DNA of 64,000 nucleotides from CAVPTL01 sp963727235 (GTDB lineage: Bacteria > Actinomycetota > Thermoleophilia > Gaiellales > JAICJC01): contig CAVSFZ010000002.1 in the NCBI GenBank assembly GCA_963727235.1, forward strand, positions 22,598 through 86,597. Reading direction: 5' to 3'. The translations under genes were made by a program, and so were the position numbers. Below the pieces are notes generated by a model. The model made no database searches, was not told where the DNA came from, and saw only the letters and a list, made by a program, of their open reading frames with translations. Below, piece by piece: positions 48,344 through 56,164 of this stretch (position 1 is its first letter; each line of letters starts with the position of its first letter).

Positions 48344-48837
48344 CCGAAATTCCTCACCGCGACATGCCGAAGATCCCTCAGCCGGGGATGAATGGCAGAT
48401 GACGCGACCTCCTCCTCTACTCCCAACTCGGGAGAATCGAACTCCCGCGACAGCGGCGCGGATCAGGCGGGGTCGACGGCACTATAGACCACGGCCGAAA
48501 ACAGTGGCTTGCGGGAGCTAGCCCGCTACCTGGCGAAGGTGCCGATCGTGATCTCGGGCATCGCCGTCAAGTTCGGCGTCGCCCAAGCGGGCGGCCCGCT
48601 GCAAGGAATCACCACGGTCCCCCAGGTTCATCTGGGAGCCTCGGGATCTACCCTCTACGGCCAAGACAGCGGTTACGGAAACCACCACAAAACCAACCAA
48701 GCCCACCAAGCCCGGTTGGGCACACACGCTCGCCTCGCATGCCAGCCGGATCGCGGTCTGGTGGTACCCCTACGGCACCAGAAGCAGCCGCTCCCGCGCC
48801 GATCGATACGGAGAACCACGCGGGGTGCAGGTCGACC
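48344..48837. other. Intergenic stretch with tRNA-like and coding remnants
   Basis: No intact gene. 48429-48447 is a perfect T-arm-like hairpin on the minus strand (CGGGAG-TTCGATT-CTCCCG) without the rest of a tRNA. From 48509 a plus-strand frame reads ELARYLAKVPIVISGIAVKF and looks protein-like for ~45 residues, then decays. I read this as scrambled DNA at the island end. Confidence 0.4.
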
Positions 48838-49104
48838 AGCTGGGAGTGGGCGCTCAGGGGCTGTCGAACGCCATTTGCGGCACGCTGGGGTCACTGAGGG
48901 TGAACTCCGTGGGCACGTCGCCGAATGGCGGGAGATCGCGCCTGGGAGCGTTAGGTGCGCATTAGGTGCAAGACGCGAAAAACCCCCGCACGTGAGTGCC
49001 AACTACGAACCCTCGCAACCATGCGGGTTTGTCGCTCTGTGTCAGGGTTTGGCGTGGCCTGTCACGTGCGCCCGAAAGCCGACGCGGGGAGTCGAACCCC
49101 GGAC
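48838..49104. repeat. Direct repeat B (candidate att site at tRNA-Thr)
   Basis: Partner of 43590-43856. The most conserved part (49016-49082) lies immediately 3' of and into tRNA-Thr. Imperfect identity in the outer ~200 bp (about 75% by eye) argues for an old event or two related elements in tandem. Confidence 0.72.
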
Positions 49105-49149
49105 CCCATCATTACGAGTGATGTGCTCTACCAACTGAGCTACGTCGGC
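49077..49149 (-). tRNA. tRNA-Thr (anticodon CGU)
   Basis: The minus strand folds into a full cloverleaf: acceptor GCCGACG/CGTCGGC, D-arm GCTC-AGTTGGTA-GAGC, anticodon arm CATCA-CTCGTAA-TGATG with anticodon CGT, and T-arm CGGGG-TTCGACT-CCCCG. Discriminator base is T and no CCA is encoded. It is the right boundary of the putative island. The first ten bases overlap the last codons of the LLM gene on the same strand. Confidence 0.97.
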
Positions 49150-50195
49150 GCTTCGGCCGGAGAATACCCGCGACGGGCCAGCTCGGCGCGAACCGCCGGA
49201 GCCACCTCCGTGCCGTACAGCTCGATCGCGTGCATGACCTTGTCGTGCGGCATCGACCCGACGGTGAGCTGCAGCATGAACCGGTCGTGGCCGAAGATCT
49301 CGTGCTGAAAGAGGATCTTGTCGATCACCTGCGCAGGGTTGCCCAGGAAGTTGGCGCCGCGCATAGTGGCCGAGGCCTCGTACTGCTCCCGGGTCATCGG
49401 CGGCCAGCCGCGCTCCCGCCCGATCTTGTCCATCACCGATGCCACCGATGCAAACGAGTCGCCGATGGCGGCCTCCGGGGTGTCGGAGATGAAGCCGTGT
49501 GAGTTGATGCTGAGCTCGAGCTTGGGGTGGCCGGCCTCCTCGGCAGCTCGCCGGTGCAGCTCGGCCAGGGGGGCGAACCGCTCGGGCAGCCCACCGATGA
49601 TTGCAAGCGCCATCGGCAGCCCGAGCGCGCCCGCCCGCACCACCGAGGCAGGTGTCCCGCCCACCGCGATCCAGACCGGGATCGGCCGCTCGGGCTGGGG
49701 AAAGACCCCCAGGTCGTCGAGCGGCGGACGGTGTACTCCCGACCACGTGATCCGTTCGCTCTGGCGCAGTGCCAGCAGCAGATCGAGCTTCTCGGCGAAG
49801 AGATCGTCGTAGTCGTCCAGGTTGTAGCCGAACAGCGGGAACGATTCGATGAACGATCCGCGCCCCGCCATGATCTCGGCCCGGCCGCCGGAGAGCAGGT
49901 CGAGCGACGCAAACTGCTCGTAGACGCGCACCGGGTCGTCTGAGCTGAGCACCGTGACAGCGCTGGTCAGCTTGATCCGTTTGGTGCGCGCTGCGATCGC
50001 CGCCAGCACCACCGTCGGGGCGGACACCACGAACTCGGGGCGGTGATGCTCGCCGACTCCGAAGACGTCGAGTCCCAGCTGGTCGGCCAGCTCGGCCTCT
50101 TCGACCACATCGTTGAGCCGCTCGGCCGCGCTCACCGACCGGCCGGTGTGGGGATCGGGAGTGCGCTCGGCGAAGGTGTAGAGGCCCAGCTCCAT
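49140..50195 (-). CDS. LLM class flavin-dependent oxidoreductase
   Basis: A ~351-residue luciferase-like monooxygenase: MELGLYTFAERTPDP start, LGLDVFGVGEHHRPEFVVSAP, RIKLTSAVTVLSSDDPVRVYEQFASLD (in blocks), GRAEIMAGRGSFIESFPLFGYN and PIPVWIAVGGTPASVVRAG. It belongs to the group with GRGSFIESFPLFG often annotated as FMN-dependent LLM oxidoreductases. ATG at 50195 is preferred over 50258, which would run into the divergent gene. Its final codons GCG CCG ACG TAG coincide with the 5' end of tRNA-Thr. Confidence 0.87.
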   Translation of the reverse strand: MELGLYTFAERTPDPHTGRSVSAAERLNDVVEEAELADQLGLDVFGVGEHHRPEFVVSAPTVVLAAIAARTKRIKLTSAVTVLSSDDPVRVYEQFASLDLLSGGRAEIMAGRGSFIESFPLFGYNLDDYDDLFAEKLDLLLALRQSERITWSGVHRPPLDDLGVFPQPERPIPVWIAVGGTPASVVRAGALGLPMALAIIGGLPERFAPLAELHRRAAEEAGHPKLELSINSHGFISDTPEAAIGDSFASVASVMDKIGRERGWPPMTREQYEASATMRGANFLGNPAQVIDKILFQHEIFGHDRFMLQLTVGSMPHDKVMHAIELYGTEVAPAVRAELARRGYSPAEAPT

Positions 50196-50241
50196 CTCCG
50201 GGGAGAGTACCGATGGCGGCTGTGATCTGTAGGCTCCGGCG

Positions 50242-51234
50242 ATGCTCACCCTCGTCACCGGCGCCAGCGGCTACCTCGGCCTCGAAACGGTGCGCGAGCT
50301 GCGGGCACGCGACCGGCAGGTGCGCGCGCTCGTCCGCTCCGACGCGGCAGCCGCCCGGCTCGAGGGTCTCGGTGTGGAGGTCGTTCGGGGCGACGTGACC
50401 GAGCAGTCGACGCTGCCTCCGGCTCTGGAGGGAGTGCACACGCTCTTTCACATGGCCGGTGTGGTCGGCCACCGCGCCGCCGACGAGCAGCGCCTGCATG
50501 AGGTCAACGTGGTGGGTGCGCGGAATGTCCTGACCGCCGCGATGCGGGCGAATCTCGATCGGGTGGTGTTCACGTCGAGCGTGGGCGCGATGGGCCCGGC
50601 CGCCAGCCCCAGGCATCCTCGTGACGAGGGCGCGTTCATGATCGACGGCGATGACGGGCGGCCCGATTTCCTGTATGCCAGGAGCAAGGCCCACGGCGAG
50701 CTGGAGGCGATCAAGGCGGCCGAGGCCGGCCTCAACGTGGTCATCACCAACCCCGGGTTCCTGATCGGGCCGGGTGACGTCAACCGCGTGTCGTCGTGGC
50801 CGATCGAGGAGTACCTGCGCGGCCGCCTGCGGTTCACCGTCCCGGGCGGTCTCAGCTACGTCGATTGCCGCGACGTGGCCGCCGGACAGCTGCTGGTCGA
50901 GGAGCGGGGAAAGCCCGGGGAGCGGTACATCCTCACCAACGACGAGGGCAACCTCTCCCACGCCGACTTCTTCGCCCGGGTGGGCCGGGTCTGCCACAAA
51001 CGCCGGCGGCAGGTGCACATGTCCCTCGGCATGCTGATGCCCGCGGTGCGCGCGGGCACCGCGCTCCGGCTTCCGCTCCCGCTCGACGCCGACGAGCTTC
51101 GCTCGAGCGCACGGTGGTGGTTCTACACCGCCGCCAAGGCCCGCGAACAGCTCGGATTCACCACTCGGCCCATGGACGAGACGATCCTCGATACCGCCGC
51201 CTGGCTGAAAGCCGACGGCTACCACCACCACTAG
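50242..51234 (+). CDS. NAD-dependent epimerase/dehydratase (extended SDR)
   Basis: A 330-residue SDR. Cofactor motif VTGASGYLGLETVREL; active-site Ser region FTSSVGAMGP and YARSK (YxxxK). TNPGFLIGPGD and SYVDCRDVAAG are typical of the dihydroflavonol-4-reductase/HpnA-like branch. The substrate is unknown; no hopanoid genes are nearby. TAGGCT lies 10 nt before the ATG. Divergent from the LLM gene. Confidence 0.87.
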   Translation: MLTLVTGASGYLGLETVRELRARDRQVRALVRSDAAAARLEGLGVEVVRGDVTEQSTLPPALEGVHTLFHMAGVVGHRAADEQRLHEVNVVGARNVLTAAMRANLDRVVFTSSVGAMGPAASPRHPRDEGAFMIDGDDGRPDFLYARSKAHGELEAIKAAEAGLNVVITNPGFLIGPGDVNRVSSWPIEEYLRGRLRFTVPGGLSYVDCRDVAAGQLLVEERGKPGERYILTNDEGNLSHADFFARVGRVCHKRRRQVHMSLGMLMPAVRAGTALRLPLPLDADELRSSARWWFYTAAKAREQLGFTTRPMDETILDTAAWLKADGYHHH

Positions 51235-51241
51235 GAATTCG

Positions 51242-52510
51242 CTAGGCGCGCGCTGGACTGATCAGCACTCGCCGGCCGACCACCAGGCTCATGCAGGCCG
51301 CCGCCACTCCCAGGCCGCCGGCGACCAGGAAGGCCGGCTCGTAGGAGTGCAGCCACGTGCGGCTGGCGCCGGCGCCCCAGGCGGCGAACGCCGCGCCGAA
51401 CTGGTGGCAGGCAAACACCCACGCAAACACCACTCCCATCCGCTCGCGCCCGAAGATCTCGCGGCAGAGGGCGACGGTGGGCGGCACCGTCGCCACCCAG
51501 TCGAGGCCGTAGAAGACCACGAACGCAACCAGCGGCACGCCGGCGTGCGCCAGGGCCGCGTTGAGTCCGAGCAGGGACAGTCCGCGCAGGCCGTAGTAGC
51601 CGAACAGCAGCACCCGCGGGTCGTAGCGGTCGGTCAGATACCCCGAGCCGATCGTGCCGGCGATGTCGAAGATGCCGATCACCGCGAGCAGCCACGCGCC
51701 GTTGACCTCGCTCAAGCCGTGATCCGAGCAGGCGGCGATCAGATGGGTGCCGATCAGCCCGTTGGTGGTCGCGCCGCAGATGAAGAAGGCACCGGCCAGC
51801 AGCCAGAAGTCGCGCACGTGGGAGGCCTCGCGCAGCGCCGAGAACGCGTTCCGCACGGGATTCTGGGTCGGCGGGGGCGGCTCGATGAACTCACCGCCGT
51901 AGGGCGCGAGACCCATGTCGGCGGGATACGAGCGCATGAAGATGAGCGCGATCGGCGCGACCAGCAGCACGGCCACGATCGCCACCGTGCCCGCCGCCCA
52001 GCGCCACCCATAGCTGGTCACAATCAAGGCCAGCACGGGCAGGAAGATCAGCTGGCCACTCGCATTCGAGGCGGTCAAAAGGCCGGTGACGAGTCCCCGG
52101 CGGCGCTCGAACCAGCGATTGGCGGTAATCGCCGCCAGCGGCACGGCGATCGCGCCGGTGCTCGATCCGATCACGATCCCCCACAGCAGATACAGCTGCC
52201 ACGGCTGGGTCATGACGGTGGTCAGCGCCGAGCCGATCGCGACCATGATCAGCGCGGCCGCGCACACCCGGCGCACGCCGAAGCGCTCGATCACCGCCGC
52301 GGCAAACGGCGCTCCCAGCCCGTACACGAGCAGGTTCACGGCAACCGCGCCGCCGATCAGCGCCGACGACCACCCGAACGTGTCCTCCAGCGGCAGCAGC
52401 AGCACACCCGTGGTGGCGCGGAAGCCGGCGGCGGTCACCAGCACCACGAACGTGGCCGCCACCACCACCCACGGATAGTGCGGGCGGATGCGGACGGCCA
52501 GCGTACTCAT
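51242..52510 (-). CDS. MFS transporter (OFA/monocarboxylate-like)
   Basis: A 422-residue carrier with 12 hydrophobic segments. WVVVAATFVVLVTAAGFRATTGVLLLPL and LEDTFGWSSALIGGAVAVNLLVYGLGAPF (given in part) match the opening of oxalate/formate- and monocarboxylate-type MFS carriers, with FERRRGLVTGLLTASNASGQ in the central region. TAGCAT 6 nt before the ATG suggests a leaderless start. Next gene upstream is separated by palindrome copy 7. Confidence 0.85.
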   Translation of the reverse strand: MSTLAVRIRPHYPWVVVAATFVVLVTAAGFRATTGVLLLPLEDTFGWSSALIGGAVAVNLLVYGLGAPFAAAVIERFGVRRVCAAALIMVAIGSALTTVMTQPWQLYLLWGIVIGSSTGAIAVPLAAITANRWFERRRGLVTGLLTASNASGQLIFLPVLALIVTSYGWRWAAGTVAIVAVLLVAPIALIFMRSYPADMGLAPYGGEFIEPPPPTQNPVRNAFSALREASHVRDFWLLAGAFFICGATTNGLIGTHLIAACSDHGLSEVNGAWLLAVIGIFDIAGTIGSGYLTDRYDPRVLLFGYYGLRGLSLLGLNAALAHAGVPLVAFVVFYGLDWVATVPPTVALCREIFGRERMGVVFAWVFACHQFGAAFAAWGAGASRTWLHSYEPAFLVAGGLGVAAACMSLVVGRRVLISPARA

Positions 52511-52528
52511 TTCAGGATGCTAGCGACC

Positions 52529-52561
52529 GTGAATAAAAGGTGCCTGGCACCTTTTATTCAC
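52529..52561. repeat. Palindromic intergenic repeat, copy 7 (AAAA-arm type)
   Basis: 16-bp perfect arms GTGAATAAAAGGTGCC around a central T. Here the flanking genes point the same way (class II aldolase ends, MFS begins downstream). Its last base is the first base of the aldolase stop triplet region (TAG at 52561-52563). Confidence 0.9.
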
Positions 52562-53643
52562 TACGCACTCATGGGGACTTGGACTTCGATCACGGGCTCG
52601 ATCCGCTCGAAGATCTCCTGCAGGCTCGGGCCGGTGATGGTGAGGCCGTGGTTCTTGAGCCCGACGATGGTGCGGCCGGGATCGGGAGCCTCGCGAATGA
52701 TGTCGGATACCGCCGTGGCCAGCTCGCGCGTCCCGCAGGGGTAGTTGAACTCCGTCGCGGTGACGTCCGAGATCCAGGCGTGCACGTGCACGATCGCGCC
52801 CACCGTGGGGTGCTCGCGATAGATCATGAAGTGCTCGATGGCGTCCACCGACACCCGTCGCGGCTCGACCCCGGGCGGTACCGAGAGCACCATCGCCTGA
52901 GCCTCGCGGTCGTAGTCCTTGACGAGCAGCACGTCGCGGCCGATCTCGCGCAGATCGCTCTTGTCGACGCCTGAGGCGCTCATCCAGAACCGGTCCGCGT
53001 CCTTTCGCACCGACATGTTGCCGTAGGAGAGGCCGCCGATGCCGTACGCCAGCTTGATCCAGCGCAGGTCGTCGGGCCCGACGATCTGATCCAGCGGGAA
53101 CGGCGCCGGGAGCAAGCCCAGGCTGTCGAGCCGGTGCCCGGCCTCGTGCAGCTGTGCGGTCAGCTCGTCACCGTCCCACAGCTCGGGCTCGAGATCGGTA
53201 TCGAAGCGGTTGTCGATCACCAGCCGGGAGGTGGCAAGCGGCTCGAGCCGATCGAACAGCGCCTTGACCCACTCGTCCATGTTGCCGGGATCGGGCACCG
53301 AATAGTTGCCCTGCTCGGGGGTGACGAAATAGCAGGCGTCCCCCGGCACGATCAGCATCGCGATGTTTGCCAGCGCGCGCACCAGGATCGGGTACTCGTT
53401 TCGCAGCACGTCGTCGGGCGGGCTGTCCATGTGGTGCACCGCAACCACATACGTGGAGCGCTGGCGCCGGCGAAACGGCTTGGGCTTGTCGGGGTTGATG
53501 AAATGGAACACCACAGCCGACGTCGGGTCGGGTCCGTCGGAAAAGTCATACCCGCGACGCAGCCACTCGGCCTTCCACGCCGCCGTGAACTCATCCAGAG
53601 CCGAGGTCCCGTCGCCGGGCCCGCTGAATCCGAAATCACTCAT
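52561..53643 (-). CDS. Class II aldolase/adducin-like protein with extra N-terminal domain
   Basis: 360 residues. The C-terminal ~190 residues carry the class II aldolase fold: GGLSYGNMSVRKDADRFWMSASG, metal His pair in AIVHVHAW and LKNHGLTITG. Residues 1 to ~160 form a separate domain (AVVFHFINPDKPKPFRRRQR, YVVAVHHMDSPPDDVLRNEY) that I do not recognise. Start overlaps the PSP1 stop (ATGA), so it is the last gene of the tmk-holB-psp1 operon. Aldol cleavage or a metal-dependent isomerase-like reaction is possible; substrate unknown. Confidence 0.75.
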   Translation of the reverse strand: MSDFGFSGPGDGTSALDEFTAAWKAEWLRRGYDFSDGPDPTSAVVFHFINPDKPKPFRRRQRSTYVVAVHHMDSPPDDVLRNEYPILVRALANIAMLIVPGDACYFVTPEQGNYSVPDPGNMDEWVKALFDRLEPLATSRLVIDNRFDTDLEPELWDGDELTAQLHEAGHRLDSLGLLPAPFPLDQIVGPDDLRWIKLAYGIGGLSYGNMSVRKDADRFWMSASGVDKSDLREIGRDVLLVKDYDREAQAMVLSVPPGVEPRRVSVDAIEHFMIYREHPTVGAIVHVHAWISDVTATEFNYPCGTRELATAVSDIIREAPDPGRTIVGLKNHGLTITGPSLQEIFERIEPVIEVQVPMSA

Positions 53644-54443
53644 CCGGCCACCTCATGTAACTCATCCAACTTGACTTCCACCGTCGTATTCCCCTCCAGA
53701 TCCACAATGCATGCATCGTTCAGCACTTCGTAGCTTCGCACGACTCCATCGCCGTGCGGCGTGATCACCCGGCGGCCCACTGCCGGAGCGCGATCTCGAA
53801 ACGATCGATACACAGGGTGTTCGAACGCCAGGCAGCAGCGTAGACGTCCGCACAATCCTGTGATGCGGCCAGGGTTCATGGGGAGCTCTTGGTCCTTGGC
53901 CATCCGCAGCGTGATCGGCTGCTCGTGACAGGGGTAGCGGCTGGAACACATCTTGCCCCCGCACAGCCCGTTGCCGCCGCACAGCCGGCCCTGGTCGCGG
54001 GGCCCGACCTGGCGCAGCTCGATGCGACGATGCAGTGCCGAACTGAGGTCGGAGCGCAGGCTCGAGGTGTCGACCTTGTCCTCGCAGGCGAAGTTGAACA
54101 CGATCCGGCTCTGGTCGAACACCATCTCGGCCGAGATCGGCTTGAGGCGCAGATTGTGCCGGCGGGCGAGCTGGCGGAAGACCCGGATCGAGCGCTTGGC
54201 TTCCAGCGCGTTCTCCCGCACCTGTTGCTGATCGGCGGTATCGGCGCGCCGCACCACCCGCTTCAGCGGGGTGGGCACCTCGAGGTCAGATTCGTGGTTG
54301 GGCTGCACCACCCGGCCCAGCTCACGGCCGCGGGCGGTCTGGCAAATCACTTTTTCGTCCCAGCGCAGCTCGAGGCCGGCAGGGTCGAACGAGTAGACCT
54401 TGCCGCCCGGCTGAAATACGACGCCGACGACGTTGGTCATCAT
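53640..54443 (-). CDS. PSP1 domain protein (YaaT/RicT-like)
   Basis: 267 residues of the PSP1 C-terminal-domain family. YaaT/RicT in Bacillus works with YlbF and YmcA on RNase Y-dependent mRNA maturation and binds Fe-S clusters. The cysteine-rich signature is present: CGGNGLCGGKMCSSR, then GLCGRLRCCLAFEHP. Position directly after holB is conserved in many Gram-positive genomes. The start overlaps the holB stop by one base. Confidence 0.9.
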   Translation of the reverse strand: MMTNVVGVVFQPGGKVYSFDPAGLELRWDEKVICQTARGRELGRVVQPNHESDLEVPTPLKRVVRRADTADQQQVRENALEAKRSIRVFRQLARRHNLRLKPISAEMVFDQSRIVFNFACEDKVDTSSLRSDLSSALHRRIELRQVGPRDQGRLCGGNGLCGGKMCSSRYPCHEQPITLRMAKDQELPMNPGRITGLCGRLRCCLAFEHPVYRSFRDRAPAVGRRVITPHGDGVVRSYEVLNDACIVDLEGNTTVEVKLDELHEVAG

Positions 54444-55528
54444 CAGTTTCCGTTCTCCAGATGATCGACCGAGGCCAGGCTGAGACGGTGGAACATCGCC
54501 TCCAGCGCGAGCCCCGGATGAAGATTGAGCTCAAGTGACCGGCGCACGTCCAACACGACCGAGAGCGCAGCTGCCGCAGGTGCCGCCCCGCTCAAAACGC
54601 CCGTCTCGGGCCCATCGCCAGCCGGTTCCGAGTCTAGCACGGTGTCCGGTGCGCCAACCGCCGTTGCCAGACGATCACGATGCCAAAGCCCGACCGTGTC
54701 CACGGCAAGCCGCAACTCGTCCCACTCCGCCCTGCGCGCTGTCCGCTTGCCCCGTTCCTCGAAGCGTTTTCGCAGTGCCCGCTCCTGCTTGGGATCGTCG
54801 ATCGACTGCAGCAGCGTGGTCAGCTGCTTGGCCACCAGCGTGGACTCGCGCTTGGCCCGCCCTGACGCGGCGGCCAGCACGGTGGCGGCGGCCGCAGCGG
54901 GGTCGAAGCTGGGATCGGTCGCGCCCGCGGCCGCCAGCCGGCGGTACTGCAGCCGCCGCTCCGCGGCCTCGGGATCGGACGCCAGCTCGCGCGCTCGGCT
55001 GAGGCTCCCCAGTGCCGCACGAGCCGCGTGGGCGTCGCCCACCTCCGCCTCGAGCTGGGCTTGGGTGAACCGCCGGAAGGGGATCGTCGCCACCCGCGAG
55101 CGGATGGTGGGGAGCATGCGCCGGACGTGATCGGAGACGAGTACGAACACGGCGTACTCGGGCGGATCCTCGAGCGACTTCAAAAGCGCATTGGCGCTGT
55201 CATCGCGCAGCAGGTGGGCGTCCAGGATCAGGTAGATGCGGCGCTCCGCCTCGAACGGGCGCAGATGCAGGTCGCGGCGCATGCGGCGCGCGTCCTCCAT
55301 CAGGATGCCGGCGCCCTCGGGCTCGAGCACGAACAGGTCGGGATGCGTGCGGGTCTGCACACGGTGGAGGTCGGTGGCGAGCAGTTCGGCTGCGAAGGCC
55401 TCGGCATACACACGCTTGCCCGAACCCGAAGGACCTGCGAACAGATAGGCATGGCCGGGCCGCGCCAGCACCGACTCGAGCAGCTCCCGGGCACGGGGCT
55501 GGTCGGGCAGGCCGTCCAGGGCGCTCAT
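54443..55528 (-). CDS. holB: DNA polymerase III subunit delta'
   Basis: A 361-residue clamp-loader subunit. Walker A region FAGPSGSGKRVYAEAFA near 32-39 with Lys-Arg instead of Lys-Thr; the acidic Walker-B-like segment LILDAHLLRDDSANALLKSLEDPP; arginine-finger-type SRV in TIRSRVATIPF. The zinc cysteines of E. coli delta' are absent, as in some actinobacteria. It is coupled to tmk upstream (ATGA) and psp1 downstream. Confidence 0.9.
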   Translation of the reverse strand: MSALDGLPDQPRARELLESVLARPGHAYLFAGPSGSGKRVYAEAFAAELLATDLHRVQTRTHPDLFVLEPEGAGILMEDARRMRRDLHLRPFEAERRIYLILDAHLLRDDSANALLKSLEDPPEYAVFVLVSDHVRRMLPTIRSRVATIPFRRFTQAQLEAEVGDAHAARAALGSLSRARELASDPEAAERRLQYRRLAAAGATDPSFDPAAAAATVLAAASGRAKRESTLVAKQLTTLLQSIDDPKQERALRKRFEERGKRTARRAEWDELRLAVDTVGLWHRDRLATAVGAPDTVLDSEPAGDGPETGVLSGAAPAAAALSVVLDVRRSLELNLHPGLALEAMFHRLSLASVDHLENGN

Positions 55529-56118
55529 GCCGGCACCTGCTCTCGCACCCGCTGTGCCACCTGCTCGCGGCTGCCCGCGGCGCTCACCCGCACCACCCGC
55601 TGGGGGTACCGCTCGGCCGCCTGGTGGTAGCCCTGCGCGACCGCATCGTGAAAGGCGTCGGGCTCGCGCTCGATCCGGTCACGCGTCTCGCCGACCCGCC
55701 GGGCGGCGTGGGACCGATCGAACTCCAGCAGGATCGTGCGGTCGGGCAGGAGCCCTCCGGTGGCGGTCATGTTGACGCTCATCACCTGATCGATGCCGAG
55801 GCCGCGGGCACAGCCCTGGTAGGCCAGCGACGAGTCGATGTAGCGGTCGGCGATCACCACCCCTCCCCGTTCGAGCGCGGGACGGATCACGGCATTAACC
55901 AATTGCGCGCGCGCCGCGGCATATAAGAGCGCCTCCGTCCAGGGGGCGATCTCGGCCGCCGGGTCGAGCAGCAGCTCGCGGATCCGCTCGCCGGCGGGAG
56001 TGCCGCCGGGCTCCCGCACCCGGGTGACCTCACGCCCGTCTGCGATCAGCGCCTCGGCGAGCAGCTCCACCTGGGTGGTCTTGCCAGAACCGTCGAGCCC
56101 TTCGAACGAGATGAACAT
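55525..56118 (-). CDS. tmk: Thymidylate kinase
   Basis: A 197-residue dTMP kinase. P-loop FEGLDGSGKTTQ, the dTMP-binding DR(Y) motif as VIADRYIDSSLAYQG and REPGGTPAGERIRELLL. The LID region around ARRVGETRDRIERE has arginines as in type I/II enzymes. TAGCAT lies 6 nt before the ATG, so the message is probably leaderless. First gene of the tmk-holB-psp1-aldolase operon, divergent from the topoisomerase. Confidence 0.95.
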   Translation of the reverse strand: MFISFEGLDGSGKTTQVELLAEALIADGREVTRVREPGGTPAGERIRELLLDPAAEIAPWTEALLYAAARAQLVNAVIRPALERGGVVIADRYIDSSLAYQGCARGLGIDQVMSVNMTATGGLLPDRTILLEFDRSHAARRVGETRDRIEREPDAFHDAVAQGYHQAAERYPQRVVRVSAAGSREQVAQRVREQVPA

Positions 56119-56164
56119 GACGCAATGCTACCGGTCGGTGACCTCGTGCTACCCTCCCGCGGCG

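Noticed and set aside
37330..49077. Complete prophage or ICE
   Set aside because: No integrase, structural, replication or conjugation genes are present; only att-like geometry and pseudogenes support an island.
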